Shown here piece after piece: positions 1-12,149 of a stretch of 64,000 nt of DNA; position 1 is the stretch's first letter; every line of letters begins with the position of its first letter. A program made the position numbers and the translations under genes. The DNA lies in contig JADFUC010001889.1 in the NCBI GenBank assembly GCA_019722365.1, positions 2,728,001 through 2,792,000 on the forward strand, written 5' to 3'. This DNA comes from Lithospermum erythrorhizon. Taxonomy: Eukaryota; Streptophyta; Magnoliopsida; Boraginales; Boraginaceae. Under the pieces are notes generated by a model, which saw only the letters and a list, made by a program, of their open reading frames with translations, was not told the origin of the DNA and did no database searches.

Positions 1-1880
1 GTCAGGTCTTGGGTTGATCTCAAAAATTCTTTGGACTTGATGGACATCTTTAATATCTAAGTCATGTAAGGCTTGGTTTTAGTACTCTTTGAAGGGACTT
101 CCTACTTACAATGATTTAGGAATATGATCAGTGGGAAGTGGTAGTTTAATATATCCCCGCATTGGTGTTTTAGTTTGAAATACTTATGTGGTAGAACTTA
201 GTGAGATTTGGACTCCCTTTGAGAAATTGGATTTGAGATGTGAAGTGACGTCACTTTAAACATACGGCGTGCTTGTTTTATTGTTGTAATGATGAGGGTG
301 AGACTTGATTTAAGCTTTGGCTTGTGTTGCTCCGACTTGTACTACAGCAGCCTGCATAGCTGTAATTATGGTAATGATGATCTAGCTTTGTTGAGTAATC
401 TTGTCATTTCGACTAAAGACCTTAGTGTGTGTTTTCTGCATGGGAATCCCAACTAGGGGCCCGAACATTCGATTATTCCTATGCTTATCTGAACTTAATG
501 AATCAAACCTAAAATTTTGAGTGCTATAAAGATTATAGATAATCAAGGGGTTATTTATCTTATCCACGAATATTCAGCGTTCTTGAAAATGCAGATCAGA
601 TTCTGGTGCTAACTGAGCTTGAAGGATTATTACGTTTATGCAATAATTCTTAATTTCAGGCGCCTATTTTGGCTACCTGGAGGTGTTTTCCAGCCACCGA
701 GTGGTGTTTTGTTGATGGTTTTAAAAGATTTTAACTTAGAAATTTTAGAGATCGTTCTCTATATTTTCTCAAATGTTTTTGTGTATTTTCTGAATTCTAG
801 TTGATCCCAGAAATATAGAGGGGGTATTTATGAAACTAAGCTTTAGATACTTGATCCACAGTTAGTTAGATTCATTCAGGTGTATCACCAATCTGCCGTT
901 GAATTTTGAAATAAGATGCAGACCATCAAGTTTTGAAATTTCTTTGTCCAAAGAAAAAGAAAATAGGCGCCCTCTTTGTACTAGAAAGTTCAGGAGTCTT
1001 TTAGAGTGGAAATACATTTCATGTGTGGGACCTTTGGAGTCTTCATTTTGAGCACATAGCTGGTGGAATCTTGTTTTGAGCACGACACAGAACTTCAATT
1101 TCGGTCCATATGGCCGATTTAATACCAAATAAATTAAAGGGATTTTTTAAAGCGCCGAGGCCATAAATTTAATAAACATTTTAATTAGAACTCTTCTATA
1201 CAAGCCCTTATGACCATGCGAGGATTTTACAATGAATTTGAGGTTCGATCGAAGCCTGCATGCATTGACGCACATTTCTTTAGTGGCTTAATTTAATTAA
1301 TTTGATTAAAACCTCTTAATCATTTTACAATAAATTTTTCACGATCTTCCAATATAGATATACCTTGCTTATATCATACATCAATAATAAGTTACGTTGA
1401 CATTTTAATAAACAAATTTATCTTGGCCAATTCACTTAATACCTGCCCTTATAAACAAAAACAAAATCTTATTCACCTTACACCCAAACAGTAATTTTTG
1501 GTAGTAATAACTATTTTACGCTTTAAATATAATTTTCCTTCTATATTTAAAATAATTGGACAAAATAGTCATTTCACCCCTCAAACAAACACTATTTGCG
1601 TGTGTGTATAACAACTCTGAAGGTTTCATAAAACAAGTGGATCTTATCTTGGCCAATTCAATTCCCTACCATATTTTCTAAACTCCAATTGAGATTGCAG
1701 GCGAAACTAGGGGGTGAAAAGAAAAAGACGAAAGACTCCGAATATAGTCACCATCTTCCTTTTCTTTATCAATATATAATAGATTAACGGCAATGATATT
1801 TTGATTTAAAAGTTTCGTTTTACACGAACAAGTCAAATCGAAACAGTATCTAACGTAATCAAATGGCTACTAATATACCT
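1..1880. other. Upstream intergenic DNA, no gene recognised
   Basis: Only short open frames occur here and none shows a family motif I recognise. The stretch holds a perfect 14-bp palindrome with a TGACGTCA core at 243-256. It also holds two related modules upstream of the P450 gene: the CCAAT-containing string tcttggccaattca occurs near 1424 and again near 1640, and cctgcccttataaa occurs near 1443 and again at the functional TATA position near 1878. The first kilobase could be old transposon debris, but no domain supports that. Confidence 0.5.
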
Positions 1881-1885
1881 GCCCT

Positions 1886-1893
1886 TATAAATA
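1886..1893 (+). promoter_or_regulatory. TATA box of the CYP81 gene
   Basis: TATAAATA lies 54 bp before the start codon at 1940. A transcription start about 30 bp downstream would leave a 5' leader of roughly 20-25 nt. The start codon context is cctcaataATGG, with G at +4. Confidence 0.6.
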
Positions 1894-1939
1894 ATTCCTT
1901 AATCTCCAAGAAGAAACTTCATACAAAATTTCCTCAATA

Positions 1940-4900
1940 ATGGAACAAACTTTGTTAGTCTCATGTTTTGCTATCCTAGTAATATTTTTAGTAACGTGGA
2001 AGTTGGTGTTACCTACAAAACGTTACAAAAATCTTCCTCCACATCCAAAACCAACTCTTCCAATTATTGGCCATCTTCATCTTCTAAAAAACCCTGTTCA
2101 TAGAACCTTGCAAAAACTCTCCATCGAGTATGGTCCTATATTTTCCCTTTCATTCGGCAGCCGCCTCGTCGTCGTTGTATCGAATCCATCGGCCGTTGAG
2201 GAATGCTTCATGAAAAATGATATCATATTTGCTAATCGCCCTAGTACCTTAGCAGGTAACAATTGAAGTATATAAGGGAAGTTGGAATCTAGCTCATCTT
2301 ATATTTATTTCAATAAAAGAGAAGTTATTTATGTATTTTGTATTCTAATAAGATATACTCAGCTCCTTTAATTTAAATAATGAGTTATAATTATGTTCTT
2401 AAGTCTAAAAATTTGGAAATAACGATTTCTTGATTGTTAGTAACTTAGTATTGATTTTTATAGACACCGAATGTTCAAATAAGTAATTGTATATGGATTG
2501 ATATTAATTATGATCTGTTTATAATAAAAAATATTAATTCTGATTCCGTCACTATCTACTGAAGGTAAGTACATAGGCTACAACGAAAGCAACCTCGCCG
2601 GTCTCCCATACGGAGATGAATGGCGCAACCTCCGCCGACTTGCCGCCGAAGAGATATTTTCTCCGACCAGATTGAAGAATTTTCAGTCAATCAGACAAGA
2701 TGAAACCAAACGTTTATTACAATCCCTGTTCGAAAGTTCGAAACAAATGAGCTCATTTAAAGTGGAACTGAAGTCGAAATTTTCCGAAATGACATTTAAT
2801 GTTATCTTAAGAATGATTGCAGGAAAACGATATTTTGGTGATGAAAGCAATAAACAGGAGGCTAAGAAACTTAGGGTTCTCATAAATGATTTGTTTGAAC
2901 AAGCAGATGCATCTAACCCTGAAGATCTTTTGCCGTTCTTGCAATGGATTGATTTTAGGGGTCTTGAGAAAAGTTTAGCTATGCTTGGGAAAAAATTGGA
3001 TGGCTTTTTTCAAGAACTTGTTGATGAGCATAGGAAAGAAAAGAGAAACACCATGATTAGTCATTTGCTAGCTCTCCAAGAATCGGATCCAAAATATTAC
3101 ACAGACCAGACTATTAAAGGCCTTATTATGGTAAGTGGTAACTACTACTCGATCCCTTAGCTTCAATCTGTCTATGCATATGATTTAGGTAATTCTAAAA
3201 ATAAATATTCCGTAGTATGTTTAAATGCAAATTTCGATAAGTAAAACTCCACTCCTTCTATATAACTAGTAAAATGTACGTGAACGTAATTATTTATGTT
3301 TTAAATATTTAAAATGAGATAATAAATAAAGTAATTAACTATTTATATAAATTTATAAATTATTCTTCTCATTTATATTATAATTCATTTTGTTATAGTT
3401 ATATGATGCCTTATAATTTTTTAATAATAGATTTAAATTTTGTTAACATTACGTAATTATATTTATTGTTATGAAACATCACTTTTTCTCATTTAATAAA
3501 AAATATACCGTGATGTTATTTTTATTTATTATTAAAATATCACTTCTCAATTATTAGTAGTACAAATTATTCGTAGTTCTACTATTCAATTTTATTTTAT
3601 GTATTCATTTTAACTTATTTTAATTGATGATTGACTCAATAATATTTGCACAAATTCACTTTTTTACGAAATTCTATAAATTTTAGCCACGCAAAACAGC
3701 CAAAGACGCCACATATTAGATGTCCTTATTCGAATGTGCAATACCTCAAATGAATTATATTGAAAATTAATGGAATAAAGATGACATACCTCTTATAAAA
3801 AAACTATATCTTCGCGTAATAATTTTTTTAATAAAAGTTAAACCTCCATAGTATACATGTGATTAATAGTTGATATGAAAACTTTAAAATAAATTTTGAC
3901 ATAAATAACAAATTTAATATAAAAGCGTCACAAGACCATTCAACAGATGACGAGGTACCGATTTGTACATCGAATGTCTATCAAAGTGGATTATTTACCT
4001 ATAATATATTCATGCATGTATTTTTTTAGACCATAATATCGATGAATTATATTTCATACAGAGGAAAACTAATATAAGTATTATTATGACAATATAATCT
4101 TATTTAGTTTATTAATTAGTAATCAATATTAAATAAATGATGACCGAATTTTTTTAAATTCTTTATATATTAAATTGAACTCTAATTAATTATTGCATCT
4201 TATAGTTTATAACAAATATTTTTTTATTTAAGCATAAAAATTAAAATATTATATATATTGAAATAAAAAATTAAATTTCTGAAATAAAATATCCAAATCT
4301 ATTATTACTCACTCCATAGTAAATGATTGTTATGCTTGATTAAAGAGGGTGTTTGGCTAAGCTTTTTTTTAGTCAAAATCAACTTATAAGTTGATTTTGA
4401 CAAAATGATGTGTTTGGCAAAAAATTTAACACCCTACTTATAAGTTGCAAATCAACTTATAAGTCGTTTAAAAAAAAGTTACAATTCTCAACTTTTTTTT
4501 ACCAACTTATTTTAGTAGTTTGACCAAGCAAATTACTTGATTACCCTCACAATTCTCATTCAAGTCACCATTCTTCATTAGGTTTTTTTAATGAAAAGTT
4601 CTTTATGTATTTTGTTCGTCCAATATGATAGGAAAATATATAATTTATATTATTATTGATATCATAAATGTTGCTGTATATTTTTAATCATAAAATATTA
4701 ATTTGAAGTTACAATTATTTTTTATTATTTGAATATTAAATTATTAATTTATTTATATTATAAAGATGAAAAGTATACAAATGTGATGTCCCAAGTCATT
4801 TTATATTTTCTACAACTTATAAGTTATTGTTAACTAAACATGTAAAAAAAATTCTCATTATAAGTTATGTTAGCCAAACAAGTCAAAACAAATTTGACAA

Positions 4901-7900
4901 CTTATAAGTAGGTAACTTATAAGTAAAAAAAAAATACGCTTAGCCAAACACCCTCTAAGTGTTGGAAATTGACAAGTTTTACGCATTCATCGATAGACAT
5001 AATTTTGATTTGAATAAAATTTAATGTCAATATTATAGTACATTGCAATTATTATTATTTTTTTCATTTTCACCAAATATTATACAACATAAATAAAAAT
5101 ATTTGAATTTAACTTTTAATCTGTGAAAAATCTATATTTAAACTTGGACAATCTATTGGGGATGAAGGGAATATTAGATATGTAACTTGACACTTTTTTT
5201 TATTTCAATTGTTGAAATGTACTACAAAATATCACACAATAATTTAGATATATATTATTTAATATTACGGAGTAATTTTTTGGATTAGAATTTTTTTTCA
5301 ATTTATAATTGAATAATTATCATACAAAATTTAATAGCATGAGTAAACTAATTCATTGCATTAAAATAGAATTTAATTATTGTTATTATAATTAATAGAC
5401 TAATTCATTGCATTAAAATAGAATTTACTTATTGTTATTTTAAAATTAAAAAAATTAAATGGGGTATTATATCAATCACGTTTATCTATTAGTAAAGATG
5501 TTGAGTATTTTTTATATAATTGGATGAAGATGTTAATGAACATATGCTAATTAGTATAGATATGAAAGTAGTAAAACTCTTGCATATATTATAAGAAAGT
5601 AGATAACTTCAACTATGTTGAATTGTTATAAAAAATTTAGACAAAAATTTAGGACTTATTAATTATTACATATTTTCCACCAATATATAGAAAATATTAT
5701 AGTAAGGATAATAAAGTAATTACAATATGAAAAAGAAGAAACACAATTCACACTTTTATAAGTAGGAAATAATTTTAGGAATTTTATGCAGTTAGATAAT
5801 TAGTTTAGAATATTCAAGCCAGCTATAACAATTTCAGTTAGGACTTGGGAACAAATAACTATCGCGGTAGTACTTATTTTGATTTTTTATGTATTTTAAT
5901 GACTTATTTAAAAAAATGTAGGATAGAATGATGGTTTTCTCTATTTTAAAAAATATTTGTATTCAAAATTTTCTAGATAGTTATTCAAAAACCTTACACA
6001 TTGTCACTAGAAAGAAAAGTTGATATCTCTAAACCTTACACATCAAGTTACTAGCAGTAAGCTGATATCTCGCTGCTATTCATATCAAAACTCGTGATAT
6101 TGGGTTACTGTGAAGAAAGGAAACTTAAAAATATATTACAAGATCATCACAGAAATGAACTTTCAGATCAAATATGCATCAATCTATAACCAAATATATT
6201 TAAAAACTCTCATTTCCTCTATGGGTTGATAAAATTTGAGGTGTCAACGATTATTTTTTATGAATAAATATCAATTAAACAAAATATTTAATTGATACGA
6301 ACATCGACCGTAGACCAATAAATAGTTATATTACAAATTTGTCACATCCTAATTATCATTCACACACAATACTTTAAGCAATATATAATTGCCCACGTAC
6401 ATGAAGTACCCCACCAATTTTCTTCATTTTGTTATACCCAAGATATGTCGTCTAACTAGAATGCAAGAAAGAAAGGTAAGATGATCGTAATCGATTATTT
6501 AAGATTACGGAGTTATCAAAACATAAGGGCCAGAATGAAAATAAATTGATAAGCATCTGAATAACCCCCATTGGAGATAAGAATCAATTGGTCTTAACTT
6601 TTTCATTTTGATGATAATCTATCATGGAGTATGATGTTGGCCCCAATTGGCATCGAAATCACACAGTCGTTGTCAATTGTATCAATTGCTGAAGTCTACA
6701 TTGGTCTGTGTCTTTTATGTTATTAACTTCAATTTATTTCAATTACTGAGTAATATTTTATATTTAGAGGTGGACATTTAATTTATGAATTACCTTCTCT
6801 ATTCAACAAATAATACCTTCATAGTAAAGATTGCCTAATTTATTTTTATAGTCAATTAATAAATTTTACGATTTTAATTATTACAATATTTTAAGAGTGG
6901 TAAAGTCTAAAATTGATGATATCACGAAATTTATATTAAAATAGTATAAATACTTCATACAATTCAAAATAGTTATCTTCTTTCATTTGTAATTAAATAA
7001 TTTTAATTATATTATGAAAATTTATGAGAAATAATAATTCTAAAAAAATAGATGATAATGTTTATATTCATTGGGATAAGAAAATTAAAATATAAGTTAT
7101 TTTGCATTATGAAAGGATATTTCACATATGTGAATATTTAAGAATAACATTAAAAATTCTCTCTTTTTCAAAATTTAAGGACAGTTTTGTATAAATTTTT
7201 AAAAGTATTTAAATTATATTCACATAAACATTATTTCCCTTCAATTTATAACTTATATAGTAGTCAAAATAGGAACCACTATTAAGGTTTATATTTTCGT
7301 AAAATGGAATTGAAGGAGTAAGTGATTTTTTTTTTAATATTTTGATATAATTGTATTTGGGACAGGTTATGATAACTGCAGGTACTGATACATCAGCTGT
7401 AACAATAGAATGGGCTATGTCATTGTTACTCAATCATCCCAATGTATTGGAGAAAGCAAAAAATGAGTTAGATTCTCAAGTGGGACAAGATCGTCTAGTT
7501 GATGAAGCAGACCTATCCAATCTACATTACCTCCAATGCATAATTCTTGAGACACTTCGCCTATTTCCTGCTGCACCACTTTTATTGCCTCATGTTGCAT
7601 CTAAAGATTGTAAGGTTCAAGGATATGATATTCCTCGAGACACCATGTTGATAGTTAACGCTTGGGCCATACATCGAGATCCTCTTATATGGGAGGCGTC
7701 AGAGTGTTTCAGGCCGGAAAGATTTGAAGGCAAGACTATAGATCCTTTTACATTAATGCCCTTTGGGAGAGGACGAAGACAATGTCCTGGTTCGACTTTA
7801 GCGAATAAGGTTGTGGGTTTGACACTCGCTTCTTTGATTTATTGTTTCGAATGGAGGAGAGAAACCGAAGAAAAGGTGAATTTAGATGAAGGAAAAGGAC

Positions 7901-7977
7901 TCACCTCGCCTAAAGCAGAGCCACTAGTGGCTATTTGTACACCTAGAAACTTTACGGACAAGATTTTCTACTCTTAA
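1940..7977 (+). CDS. CYP81: Cytochrome P450, CYP81 family, three exons
   Basis: Heme-thiolate monooxygenase anchored in the ER. CYP81 enzymes hydroxylate specialised metabolites such as (iso)flavonoids, indoles and lignans; the substrate here cannot be read from sequence. My exons are 1940-2255, 2565-3130 and 7366-7977, all GT-AG, phases 1 and 0, giving 497 residues, the usual length. Seen in the protein: an N-terminal membrane anchor (about 4-26), a proline-rich hinge (NLPPHPKP), the I-helix AGTDTS (299-304), the K-helix ETLR (356-359), PERF (411-414) and the heme loop [10 protein letters not shown] with Cys434. No stop or frameshift interrupts it, so it looks functional. Most CYP81 genes, as I recall, have only the intron before the AGTDTS exon; the phase-1 intron after residue 105 is additional. 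The second intron is 4.2 kb and contains a MITE. An LTR fragment begins 44 bp after the stop and may supply 3'-end sequence. Confidence 0.92.
4344..4956. mobile_element. MITE in CYP81 intron 2
   Basis: The ends are inverted repeats: agagggtgtttggctaagc on the left and its reverse complement on the right. The 613-bp body has no coding capacity. Its subterminal parts repeat the palindromic motif cttataagt many times on both sides, the usual structure of a cut-and-paste MITE. Flanks are taa/aag-like, so a short duplication is possible but not exact, and the superfamily is left open (PIF/Harbinger or hAT). Confidence 0.75.
5347..5440. repeat. Tandem duplication, 52-bp period, two copies
   Basis: The string actaattcattgcattaaa and its surroundings occur at 5347 and again at 5399 with only a few differences. 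It lies inside CYP81 intron 2 and has no apparent function. Confidence 0.8.
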
Positions 7978-8021
7978 AGCAACTAGCACTTACGTAAGTT
8001 AAAAAAGAAGTATGTAACTTG

Positions 8022-8280
8022 TGTTAGATTATTTTAATATAATAATATAATCTAATTAATGTTCTATATAATATGAAAAGACTAATTATATTATTAAGAG
8101 TTTAATGTGATGATTATTATATATTAAGGAATAGAATCAATGGGTATATAGCTTACAGCATAGCTTCTCACTCCGTGATTATTATCACTACTAAATAGGG
8201 CAAAAGAAGCCTTGGCTTAGTCTACAAGCAAACTCTGATAAGCATATTGGAGTCGGGAAATCTACATTTCCTTTTTATGC
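8022..8280 (+). mobile_element. Truncated copia LTR beside CYP81
   Basis: Starting with tgttagattattttaatata, this stretch aligns over about 130 bp to the LTRs at 38559 and 44921. Shared blocks include attattaagagttta followed by tgtgatg and attattata. It is more diverged than those two LTRs are from each other. No matching right end or internal domain follows, so it is a solo or truncated LTR. It starts 44 bp after the P450 stop codon, inside the expected 3' UTR. The right boundary is approximate. Confidence 0.6.
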
Positions 8281-8369
8281 GTCTACAAATCCTTCTGAGT
8301 CTAAAATGCTCAGCTCACGTACAAGCGCGTAATTTGACTCACGTCTCGCGTTTTAGTCAATAGTAAATC

Positions 8370-8660
8370 ACTTGCAGAATCGACCCGTCTCCATGGCGTC
8401 ATTTCCGACCCGTCTCCAAGGCACCCACGACTCCGACTTCGGTCTCAAAGGCACCGACTGCAACCGATCTCGAGAACTCCCGGGCTGCGACCGTCTCATG
8501 GCGTCAGGCTCGACTCGTCTCATGTGATTAAATACTGCAGGCGCCAAACCGACTCTCCTTAACAATTAAATACTACCCGGCCTTCGTAGAGCTGCACCGG
8601 CGTCAAAGCCCAGGCTCATTATTCAAATACTAGTGCCCATTCCAGTCGTCTCGTCGTGCA
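8370..8660. repeat. GC-rich island with degenerate short repeats
   Basis: This block is much richer in G+C than its surroundings. It repeats cgtctc-type hexamers (gacccgtctcc, gaccgtctcatggcgtc, gactcgtctcatg, agtcgtctcgtcg) and the pair attaaatact / caggcgcc. I recognise no protein in any frame. It may be a decayed satellite or transposon subterminal region. Confidence 0.4.
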
Positions 8661-8887
8661 AATCCCAGGCGCCTTTTTACGCATTTTTTAAAAAGCTTGA
8701 TCTTTGCAATATAAATGCAGCTGATAAATTTTCTGACAAAACAAAAATTCATCCCAAATCCTTACAAGCAATAGAAAACATCAAAAGATCAGTCATTCAG
8801 CTTCATACAAAAAATATAAAAAACATCAAAAATTCAAACATAAAAATATAACAATTCATATAACAAATACATGTTAAACAACAAACA

Positions 8888-9020
8888 TAATAAACATCGT
8901 ATTCATATAAACATCAAACATTAATTCATATAAATATCAAACATATTAAACATCCTATTCATATAAACATCAAACATTAATTTATATAAAACATCAAACA
9001 TTCGAACATAAAAATAAAAT
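8888..9020. repeat. AT-rich tandem repeat, about 56-bp period
   Basis: Two imperfect copies of a unit containing attcatataaacatcaaaca followed by ttaattcatata, near 8895 and 8951, with shorter echoes on both sides. Confidence 0.65.
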
Positions 9021-9188
9021 AAAAAATCAAATTACTATTCGAAACTTGAATGTAGTATTTCCTACTGACAAAAAGTAACAAAAATGATACATATATATTA
9101 AATCAAAATTCATTATTAAAAATAGCCCTTAAAAATTTAAAAAAAAATGAGAAGAAGTAATAATTACCTTTTTGAATTCCAACCACTT

Positions 9189-9293
<105 letters not shown>

Positions 9294-9579
9294 CCTTAAT
9301 TCATTAAGAAAGTGAATAAGTTAAATAATTACCTGGCTTAAAGTCACCTACAAAATAAAATCGGAATTTGAGAGTTAGTAAACAGTAAAATTATGAAGAA
9401 ATTAATAACATAAAATAAAGAGGATATTATGATGTGGGTTTGGAAAAATAATATTGGAATGATGATAATATGAGATATTATATCTAGGACCCTTGAAATG
9501 TGTATGTGTGTGTGTGTGGGTGTGGTGTGTGATATGTTTGATAAGACTGATTGAGTGCTTCTGCATCTTGTCGAATCGT

Positions 9580-9622
9580 CTTAACTTTTGAGCTTTCGTC
9601 TATAAAAGCTCAATTTGTTAAG
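9580..9622. other. Inverted repeat around a TATAAAAG box
   Basis: cttaacttttgagcttt at 9580 pairs with aaagctcaatttgttaag at 9605, leaving a short loop that contains tctataa. The right arm starts within a TATA-like TATAAAAG. This could be a promoter for the open frame that follows, or a small hairpin of transposon origin. Confidence 0.4.
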
Positions 9623-9648
9623 CGTCTTGTTTTGAGGTAATTACAGAG

Positions 9649-10099
9649 ATGGGTGACCCGGCCCAGGAAGTTTTACCGGTGAAGGCACGTGAGTGAGGAC
9701 AAAAGCGTCTTGGAAGAACTGGAGTGGTGTTGGTTTTGTGAGACAGATCCATCAAATCTAATAGCAGCATGCGACGAGGCGTTACGGTCATATATAGTGG
9801 AATATGAAAATCCTCTGACCCCGTCTCCCGTCCAGGAGCTCAGAATGAGCTCCGTCTCGTCTGGCCGCCAAATGAAAATAATTTATTTGAATTTCCCTCA
9901 ATTTTTAGGGAAGCGGAGAAATCCCCGAACTTTAAAACCGGTAATAAGCATCAGGCTACTATCTGATCTCCATTACGGAAAAAGATTACGAGAGAAATAT
10001 TTCACGGACACGTCGTATTGGACTCATGCAAATGACATATCGATTTGCGAGAAAAAAAAAGATACGGTTCTGAGCCAAACTCCTTGCATATCTCGATAA
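9649..10099 (+). other. Unidentified open region after a TATA-like box
   Basis: An ATG at 9649 opens 15 codons (MGDPAQEVLPVKARE) and then stops. A second, overlapping frame runs open from 9689 to 10099 for about 136 codons, with a tryptophan- and cysteine-containing start (LEELEWCWFCETDP). A GTGAGT splice-donor-like string sits at 9689, so the two frames could be parts of one interrupted gene, but I find no convincing acceptor. I recognise no family. It may be decayed transposon coding DNA, since a Ty3/gypsy relic follows. Confidence 0.25.
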
Positions 10100-10970
10100 C
10101 AAAAAGCCAAACTATCCATATCACAGGTTTTTGAACCACCTGATATCAAGAAGCAATAAATACAAAAATCGCTCATTGTGCGTTTGATAAGAAGTTTAAT
10201 ACAAAGTTACTTAATTACTATATGAAAAACTTATAACTTAAATATTTGATTATTAATTGACCGGAGGAGTTGTCAACATCATTTGGGCCAAAGTAGTTTT
10301 CCTCGTCTACATTAAATAAATGAGCAGCGTTAAATTGGTCATTTCATGTCTGAACCGTCTCCATGATCCGGATGCAGCGTAAATCTCTGTCTTGGCAAAT
10401 ACTTGGCAGCTCGGTTAATGGCGACAACATCATTGGTTAGATGTCAGTAGGAGCGAGGAGGTTGTTATTTCTTGGAGAAGATATCTTGATATTCAAAGCG
10501 GAACATCCACATTTTGCGTATAGTCCGTCGACTCGAATTAGCGTTCATTCGTTCTGGCAATACAGTACTATGATCTCGGCTGCGTGATACATAACGGAGA
10601 TAGTATACTTGTTGTGCACGGAATGCTAGGATAATAGTCAAATCTTAGAACCTACTGCTTTTTGTGTTTGATTTGAACCATTCCATTTTTTCGGATGCAC
10701 TTGCATCCCGGCACTAGTGTCGAACCATAAACATTTGAAGAGGACGGCCAGGTGTCATAACTTTCGAGCCGTGCAATGACTCTCGAATCTCCTGCAAAGA
10801 CACCATAGTAGTCAACATGATCGTCATCTTGGTAGCATGAACCCATGACACAAACACGCTATTGTTAGTGCTCTTATTACCATTGCCCTACGATATCAAA
10901 TAGTACCCAGATTGATGTAGTACCGCTTTATACGCTTTTGATTTGCAGTGCGGGACCTAATGAAAGAATT
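10100..10970. other. Spacer between unknown frame and gypsy relic
   Basis: Contains only short open frames on both strands. A minus-strand frame at 10652-10846 shows no family motif. It probably belongs to the decayed retroelement to its right or to a second insertion that replaced the rest of its reverse transcriptase. Confidence 0.35.
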
Positions 10971-10989
10971 CTCAGGTGTCCGTGTGTGT

Positions 10990-11160
10990 CCATATTATTC
11001 CGTACATACTTTTGAAATCAGTACACATCCGCCATTTATTGTTTGGTTTTTTAACCAACACACAACATTTGCAATCGGTTCGAGAACTTGACTTCGTGGA
11101 TGACAACGCTTTCGCTGTCTGTACCTCACTGTAAACTTTTCCACTTTCATCGTTGAGCAT
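10990..11160 (-). pseudogene. Ty3/gypsy reverse transcriptase, 5' fragment
   Basis: The frame encodes VLVKKPNNKWRMCTDF, the well-known block at the start of gypsy RT (V-V-K-K-x-x-x-K-W-R-M-C-x-D-F). The downstream palm motifs with the catalytic aspartates are absent, so the fragment cannot be active. Confidence 0.8.
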
Positions 11161-11582
11161 GCAGCAACACGTAGCAATTGGGTGGAGAATTGGGATACGC
11201 TAACTTGTGTACAACTACTTTGGGATCTATTTCGGCATATCTGGTCCCCAAGCGAAAACATGCGTATTCTCTGCTGATGCTATCAATGCTGTTTGTGCCC
11301 TCACAATTTTGTCCATATTGAAGGTTACATCCGCTACTTGTTTAAAGGGAATTAGTTCAACTTCTTCGTGCGGTTCTCCCTTTTTCTCATTCTCCCTTTC
11401 TTTGGGTGAGTTATCAGCAACTACTCGTTTCTTATAGCATTCGCTCCTGTGATTTTCTACGCTCCGTTTTTCCTTGTTCGGTTTTACCTTTGTTGTGGAG
11501 GAGGGATTGAGTGTTTGATAACATATCATTTGGCTTTTTACGTCGCCACGTATTATCTGCTCCCTGCCCTCGGGTAGGAACT

Positions 11583-11880
11583 TCATCTTGAGGTGAACAG
11601 GGGGGATCTGATAACAAATAAAGCAGTTAGGATCGGGCGCCCTGTCAGGGCCGTTATATATGAGGAATCCTCTAAATCCACCACTGTGAACTGTGCTCTG
11701 ATTGTGGATATTCTTGTTCCTTTTCCTCTTTGTAAAGTCGATGCGACCGCCCAGCTGCTTGGATTGTGACACATTAGTAGAGATTGTCTTGTGGTTTGAT
11801 TAGGCTCACTTAGTAGCGTGAGTTTGTCGGCTTGTGTTCCACCAAATGCATCCATTTGAAGCTGGCATGTCCATGACATC
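11583..11880 (-). pseudogene. Ty3/gypsy protease C-terminal/linker fragment
   Basis: The translation contains FTVVDLEDSSYITALTGRP, matching the gypsy stretch F-x-V-V-D-x-x-x-x-Y-x-x-I-L-G-R-P that ends the aspartic protease. Over a frameshift it continues into LKMKFLPEGREQIIRGD, the typical linker before RT. The order fits the neighbouring gag and RT pieces. Confidence 0.75.
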
Positions 11881-12149
11881 CGCTCAATAGTGAAATTCGA
11901 CTATAGCTGGGGTGATTACCACCGAGATTAAATGCCGTAAAATTAATTGATACCCACCAGCTCCGCTTTCTAAAAACTTATTGCCGTTAAATGCGTGGTG
12001 TTGTTCCGTCGATGGAATAAACCTCCTATGACGTCACGAATTCCTGGGAATTTCGGTAGTCGCTTTCTCTGCTACACCCGTGCTATTGTCGATAGGCCAT
12101 GTTAATGGGGAATTACACAAATGTGACTCATTTTAATCCGAGGCGATTA

